In this document: piece after piece, positions 6,106-9,225 of the stretch
How the letters are laid out: the number at the start of each line of letters is the position of its first letter
How positions within the stretch are numbered: the stretch's first letter is position 1
Made by a program: the position numbers and the translations under genes
Assembly (NCBI GenBank): GCA_946566415.1
Contig: CAMNWW010000068.1
Location: forward strand, 1 to 9,225
DNA: 9,225 nucleotides
Source of the DNA: an uncultured Lachnospiraceae bacterium
Lineage (GTDB): Bacteria; Bacillota; Clostridia; Lachnospirales; Lachnospiraceae
Reading direction: 5' to 3'
Notes under the pieces: generated by a model
The model's input: the letters and a program-made list of their open reading frames with translations, nothing else
Databases searched by the model: none
Told to the model about the DNA's origin: nothing

Positions 6106-6134
6106 ATTATATTTGGCTAAGCTTGATTTGTCAA
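6106..6134 (-). promoter_or_regulatory. Consensus sigma-A promoter of the TetR-ABC operon
   Basis: On the minus strand the -35 is TTGACA (6129-6134), the spacer is exactly 17 nt and the -10 is TATAAT (6106-6111). All twelve positions match consensus, so an unrepressed promoter would be very strong. This fits tight control by the operator repeats immediately downstream. Confidence 0.9.
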
Positions 6135-6135
6135 C

Positions 6136-6167
6136 AAAAAACGGCAGGGCTTTGTAATACCCTACCG
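6136..6167 (-). terminator. Rho-independent terminator of the AAA/nuclease gene
   Basis: On the minus strand CGGTAGGG (6160-6167) pairs with CCCTGCCG (6142-6149) through eight pairs including one U-G wobble, with a 10-nt loop, followed by TTTTTT (6136-6141). It lies 33 nt after the nuclease stop and one base before the -35 of the next operon, so the two units are cleanly separated. Confidence 0.85.
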
Positions 6168-6200
6168 CCATATAACACTCACTTAAATATCTGATTCCAT

Positions 6201-7817
6201 CTATGCAAACAGCTCTTCTACTTTACAGGAATGTTCCTTTGTCTTTCTGTCATAGCTGATTCCAACCGCCAGGATTCTTCCTGTATATTTAGGCTTCTCC
6301 CCTATTTTCCCCTTGAAGCGGAGAACATAGTTCCTGCTCTTGATCTGTTCGATCGCATCCGCCGGTGTACTGCCCACCTTCAGTTCCAGGATCAATGCAT
6401 CCTCATCTTTTCTTTCAGGATAAAAGATAAAGTCCACATAACCCTCCCCTGCTTTATCCTCACGTTCTACGCGATACCTGTCTCTTGCGGCAAGGTACAC
6501 CAGATTCACAACGGCTGACAACTCGATTTCACTATTATATGAAAGAATCGGTGATTCTGTATCGTGCGCCAGTTTCAAAATCCCTGCCATGGTTCCCGTA
6601 TCTCCCGCGAGCGTGGCTTTCAACATCCTCTCTGATTCTTTTGCCAGATTATAGATATATCCTAAGCTTTCATTTGACAGCAGCAATTCATCATACTTAT
6701 CCATCAGTTCTCTGTTGGGAATAAATACTTCTCCGTCTTCATACGTCAACAGACCATATACGACCATCGCCGAAAAAATCTGGTTTTTTGTGTGCAATTC
6801 AGTAGATGTGGCCGCATAACCCAGAAGCTTGATCTTGATTTTTTCCCCGGAAACCATCATCGCCAGATCGTCACGAACATCTTCTATATTATTACGGATA
6901 TAATAGAAAATCTCATCATATGGACCTGAGCTGGTCCAGTAATTGCTTATCTGATTATCTGTCAGCGAGCAGACGATTGACCGCGGATTGTACATTCTAA
7001 CCCCGGCGGCCGTGTGATAGCCGTCATACCACTTTTTCAGGTCTTCACGTGTAATTTTAGCATTTTCTGTAGTCTGCCTATAAACTTCAAACAAACAATC
7101 AACCTCTGAATCCAAAAATCCAAAATATTCACTGAATTTCTCTTTGGTCGCCATGTCATATTCTTTGAACATATTTATCTCAGAGCCACTGGAATATTTT
7201 GCAATCGGAAGAATGCCTGTCATATAGGCAAATCCCACATATCCCTGACCTTTCAGCAGATCCCGCAGAAATTCGAGATAGTTTTTTCTATCTGTTTCGG
7301 AAATAAAACTCTTATGGAAAACTGCGTCCCATTCATCCATCACAAAAATAAATTTCGTCCTGCTCTGCTCAAATACAGCCTGCAGATTATCCCAGACAGC
7401 GCCGCCTGCATCAAGTTTCAGCAGAGGATAAGCCTTGCCCAAATCCCTATTGATTCCGTCCTGGATGCGGGAAATGTACTGACCATAATGGCAGCAGTCC
7501 CTTGGCATCCTGCTGAAATCAATATAAATCACATCATAGCAATGCAAATATTCTCTATAGTAGCTGCTTTCTGCAATTTTTAGATCAGAAAAAATATCTT
7601 CCTCGTCCGTAGTCCTGCCAAAGAAAGCTCCGATCATATTTGCCATGACGCTCTTGCCAAAACGCCTCGGCCTTGTAATGCAAAAATATTTCTGTCCATC
7701 CAGCGTAACATCGGAAATGATTTCATCAATTATAGAAGACTTATCGACAAAAAATCTGCTCCTAACAATCGCTTTATATTCTTCGTACGGAACGAAACTG
7801 TTCAAAAACATCCCCAT
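6201..7817 (-). CDS. AAA-ATPase-like / PD-(D/E)XK nuclease-superfamily protein
   Basis: A 538-residue protein of the AAA-ATPase_like (PF09820) plus PDDEXK_9 (PF08011) type. I chose the ATG at 7815-7817 because family members usually begin MGxxLN; a GTG at 7832 would add five residues. Numbered from that ATG, the N-terminal part has a modified Walker A, RPRRFGKS (49-56), Walker B FIFVMDE (156-162), TGILPI, and the family motifs KWYDGY, YNPRSI and NYWTSS. The C-terminal part has the nuclease core YVDFIF with D462, ELK with E478/K480, and Q491 in EQIKSRNY. Both catalytic centres look intact. Such proteins are often present in several copies in gut clostridia and Bacteroides, and their role is not established. 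A terminator follows, and no clear promoter is seen in the short gap after the aldo/keto reductase, so read-through from that gene is possible. Confidence 0.9.
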   Translation of the reverse strand: MGMFLNSFVPYEEYKAIVRSRFFVDKSSIIDEIISDVTLDGQKYFCITRPRRFGKSVMANMIGAFFGRTTDEEDIFSDLKIAESSYYREYLHCYDVIYIDFSRMPRDCCHYGQYISRIQDGINRDLGKAYPLLKLDAGGAVWDNLQAVFEQSRTKFIFVMDEWDAVFHKSFISETDRKNYLEFLRDLLKGQGYVGFAYMTGILPIAKYSSGSEINMFKEYDMATKEKFSEYFGFLDSEVDCLFEVYRQTTENAKITREDLKKWYDGYHTAAGVRMYNPRSIVCSLTDNQISNYWTSSGPYDEIFYYIRNNIEDVRDDLAMMVSGEKIKIKLLGYAATSTELHTKNQIFSAMVVYGLLTYEDGEVFIPNRELMDKYDELLLSNESLGYIYNLAKESERMLKATLAGDTGTMAGILKLAHDTESPILSYNSEIELSAVVNLVYLAARDRYRVEREDKAGEGYVDFIFYPERKDEDALILELKVGSTPADAIEQIKSRNYVLRFKGKIGEKPKYTGRILAVGISYDRKTKEHSCKVEELFA

Positions 7818-7871
7818 ATTACATGATCTCACTTTCCTAATATCGTTCTAAAAATTCTGTAGATCTTCTAC

Positions 7872-9023
7872 TTACTCCCCCCGGAACAGCTTTGCTGTCT
7901 TCTCCATCCGCTCGGCAATCTTCACGCCGAAAGGACAGCGGCTCTCACAGCTATGGCATCCAATACAGGCGTCGGCCCGATGCTCCAACGCAAAATAATG
8001 TTCCTTTACTGTATCCGGCGTCTCCGGCTGCATCACTGCCAGATCATAGTACTTATTCACCATAGCGATATCGATTTCCGCCGGACACGGTCTGCAATGT
8101 CCGCAGTAAGTACATTCTCCCTGCCCGAAAGAGTGGAAGGGAGCCTTGGCAAGCAGGCTTGCATAATCTTTTTCTTCCGCCGATGCATTTTCGTAGGCCA
8201 CGGCCTGCTCCACATGCTCCGGAGTATCATATCCAGCCATGACTGCCGCCACTGCAGGCCTGGTCAGACAGTAATGGATACACTGTACCGGCGTCAGCGC
8301 TATTCCAAAAGGCGAGCGCTTTGCATCGAACAGACGTCCGCCCGCATACGGCTTCATCACAGTAAGTCCAACATCATTTTGCTCGCATAATTTATAAAGC
8401 TTTGCTCTTTCCGGATCAATACCGCCCAGATCAGCCTGGTATTCCTCGGCAAAATAATTGTCCAGATCGTCTGTAGGCGGGAGAAGGTCAAAGGCCGGAT
8501 TAACGCTGAACAGGATCGCTTCCACGATACCGCTTCCTGCCGCCAGTTCCGCCATCGCAGGGTTGTGGGTACTCATACCGATATGCCGGATCTTCCCACA
8601 CTCTTTCAGTTCCTTTACATATTGAATGTAGGGACCATTCATAACATCTTCCCAATCACTTTGCTGGTCGACAAAATGGATCATCCCCAAGTCGATATAA
8701 TCCGTCTGCATACGGGTCAGAAGATCCTCGAAAGCTGTCCGGCATTTCTCCACATCCCGGGTACGGACATACTGTCCGTCCTGCCAGGTAGAGCCGATAT
8801 GTCCCTGAATGATCCACCGCCCTCTCCTGCCTGCAAGGGCTTTTCCAATGTTCGTGCGCACGTTGGGTTCTGACATCCAACAGTCTAAAATGTTGATCCC
8901 CAGTTCATCCGCACGGTCTATGACTGCTTTACACTCCTCATAAGTGTGGCGTTCCAGCCATTCGCCGCCAAAGCCGACCTCGCTTACCATCAAATTCGTT
9001 TTTCCTAGTCTTCGATACTGCAT
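7872..9023 (-). CDS. Aldo/keto reductase-like protein with C-terminal 4Fe-4S domain
   Basis: A 383-residue protein. Residues 1 to about 295 form an aldo/keto-reductase TIM barrel (MQYRRLGKTNLMVSEVGFGG start; IRHIGMSTHN; VMKPYAGG; family H116 in MIHF). The C-terminal part has two Cys clusters, C304/C307/C310/C313 (CTYCGHCRPCP) and C353/C356/C359/C363 (CIGCHSCESRCP), each expected to hold a 4Fe-4S cluster. Acid residue D47 is present, but the usual DTAxxYGxSE region reads DCWMSE, without the catalytic Tyr, and the usual TK motif appears as GH (H75), so the standard catalytic tetrad is not obvious. The AAGGAGG site 7 nt upstream fixes the start. It is probably a cytoplasmic redox enzyme of anaerobic metabolism; substrate unknown. 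Confidence 0.92.
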   Translation of the reverse strand: MQYRRLGKTNLMVSEVGFGGEWLERHTYEECKAVIDRADELGINILDCWMSEPNVRTNIGKALAGRRGRWIIQGHIGSTWQDGQYVRTRDVEKCRTAFEDLLTRMQTDYIDLGMIHFVDQQSDWEDVMNGPYIQYVKELKECGKIRHIGMSTHNPAMAELAAGSGIVEAILFSVNPAFDLLPPTDDLDNYFAEEYQADLGGIDPERAKLYKLCEQNDVGLTVMKPYAGGRLFDAKRSPFGIALTPVQCIHYCLTRPAVAAVMAGYDTPEHVEQAVAYENASAEEKDYASLLAKAPFHSFGQGECTYCGHCRPCPAEIDIAMVNKYYDLAVMQPETPDTVKEHYFALEHRADACIGCHSCESRCPFGVKIAERMEKTAKLFRGE

Positions 9024-9030
9024 TATTGTG

Positions 9031-9037
9031 CCTCCTT
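9031..9037 (-). promoter_or_regulatory. Ribosome binding site of the aldo/keto reductase
   Basis: AAGGAGG on the coding strand, 7 nt before the ATG at 9021-9023; a near-perfect site. Confidence 0.88.
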
Positions 9038-9104
9038 CTTCTATTTCAATTTTTATAAAACGCCGCTTTAATCAATCTTATTGAAAATAACCGTCCGCTC
9101 TTAT

Positions 9105-9225
9105 TTACATCTTGTATAGGACTAGTTTATCATCCTTTTCACTATAAATCAATCTTCCATATCTAGGGCAGGCAAGTACGATCAAATAGTTGGTTCCTCC
9201 AGCCAGCCTTTTGAGAAATTCACCT
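9105..9225 (-). CDS. Possible C-terminal tail of an upstream gene (partial at right edge)
   Basis: A minus-strand frame is open from the right edge to a TAA at 9105-9107, giving 39 residues that include LAGGTNYLIVLACPRYGRLI and end LVLYKM. It has the look of a protein end, but 39 open codons can occur by chance, and I do not recognise the family. If real, the gap to the aldo/keto reductase is 81 nt and no terminator hairpin is visible in it. Confidence 0.3.
   Translation of the reverse strand, partial: GEFLKRLAGGTNYLIVLACPRYGRLIYSEKDDKLVLYKM
9124..9152 (-). promoter_or_regulatory. Weak candidate promoter for the aldo/keto reductase
   Basis: On the minus strand TTGATT (9147-9152), a 17-nt spacer and TAAACT (9124-9129), each four of six to consensus, about 100 nt ahead of the gene. 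It would lie inside the possible upstream reading frame, so the two calls partly conflict. Confidence 0.25.

Noticed and set aside
6055..6171. Longer TetR protein starting at 6171 or 6072
   Set aside because: The 6171 start lies within the upstream gene's terminator and above the promoter; the 6072 ATG precedes and overlaps the AAGGAG site serving the ATG at 6054. The HTH domain begins normally from 6054.
7833..7871. Terminator between the aldo/keto reductase and the AAA/nuclease gene
   Set aside because: The region has short AT-rich complementarity (around AGATCT) but no stable stem followed by a T tract.

Overview
The window looks like a chromosomal accessory region of a gut-type clostridium, most plausibly Lachnospiraceae (Bacillota). 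The clues are mid-range base composition, strong AAGGAGG-type ribosome binding sites, a perfect TTGACA-17-TATAAT promoter, and the gene content: BceS-like kinase, FtsX-type ABC modules, a GGDEF enzyme, an AAA-ATPase/PD-(D/E)XK protein and an aldo/keto reductase with two 4Fe-4S motifs. The taxon is inferred from these features, with no database search. Every gene I support lies on the minus strand, so transcription runs from high to low coordinates.

From high to low coordinates: (a) 9105-9225, possible C-terminal tail of a gene lying off the window. (b) 7872-9023, Fe-S aldo/keto reductase whose active site looks non-canonical. (c) 6201-7817, AAA-ATPase-like/PD-(D/E)XK protein ending in a good rho-independent terminator. 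(d) 3825-6134, a TetR / ABC ATPase / FtsX permease module with a consensus promoter and tandem palindromic operators; its permease is damaged, with a deletion near the 3' end and the original last 18 codons left out of frame. (e) 3490-3732, a non-coding, strongly folded element of about 223 bp with 24-bp inverted ends, flanked by a 10-bp direct repeat, so it looks like a non-autonomous insertion (MITE-like). (f) 1-3466, a second operon: membrane diguanylate cyclase, OmpR-type response regulator, intramembrane-sensing histidine kinase, and the start of an ABC ATPase that runs off the left edge.

The left operon looks like an envelope-stress or peptide-sensing module (two-component system plus ABC transporter). 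It is unusual because its first gene is a diguanylate cyclase joined to the response regulator by an ATGA overlap, so c-di-GMP synthesis and the ABC response may be co-expressed. The folded element sits between a candidate extended -10 promoter and the cyclase gene, so it would form most of that operon's 5' leader. The best candidates for something undescribed are this element and the cyclase/two-component/ABC operon.
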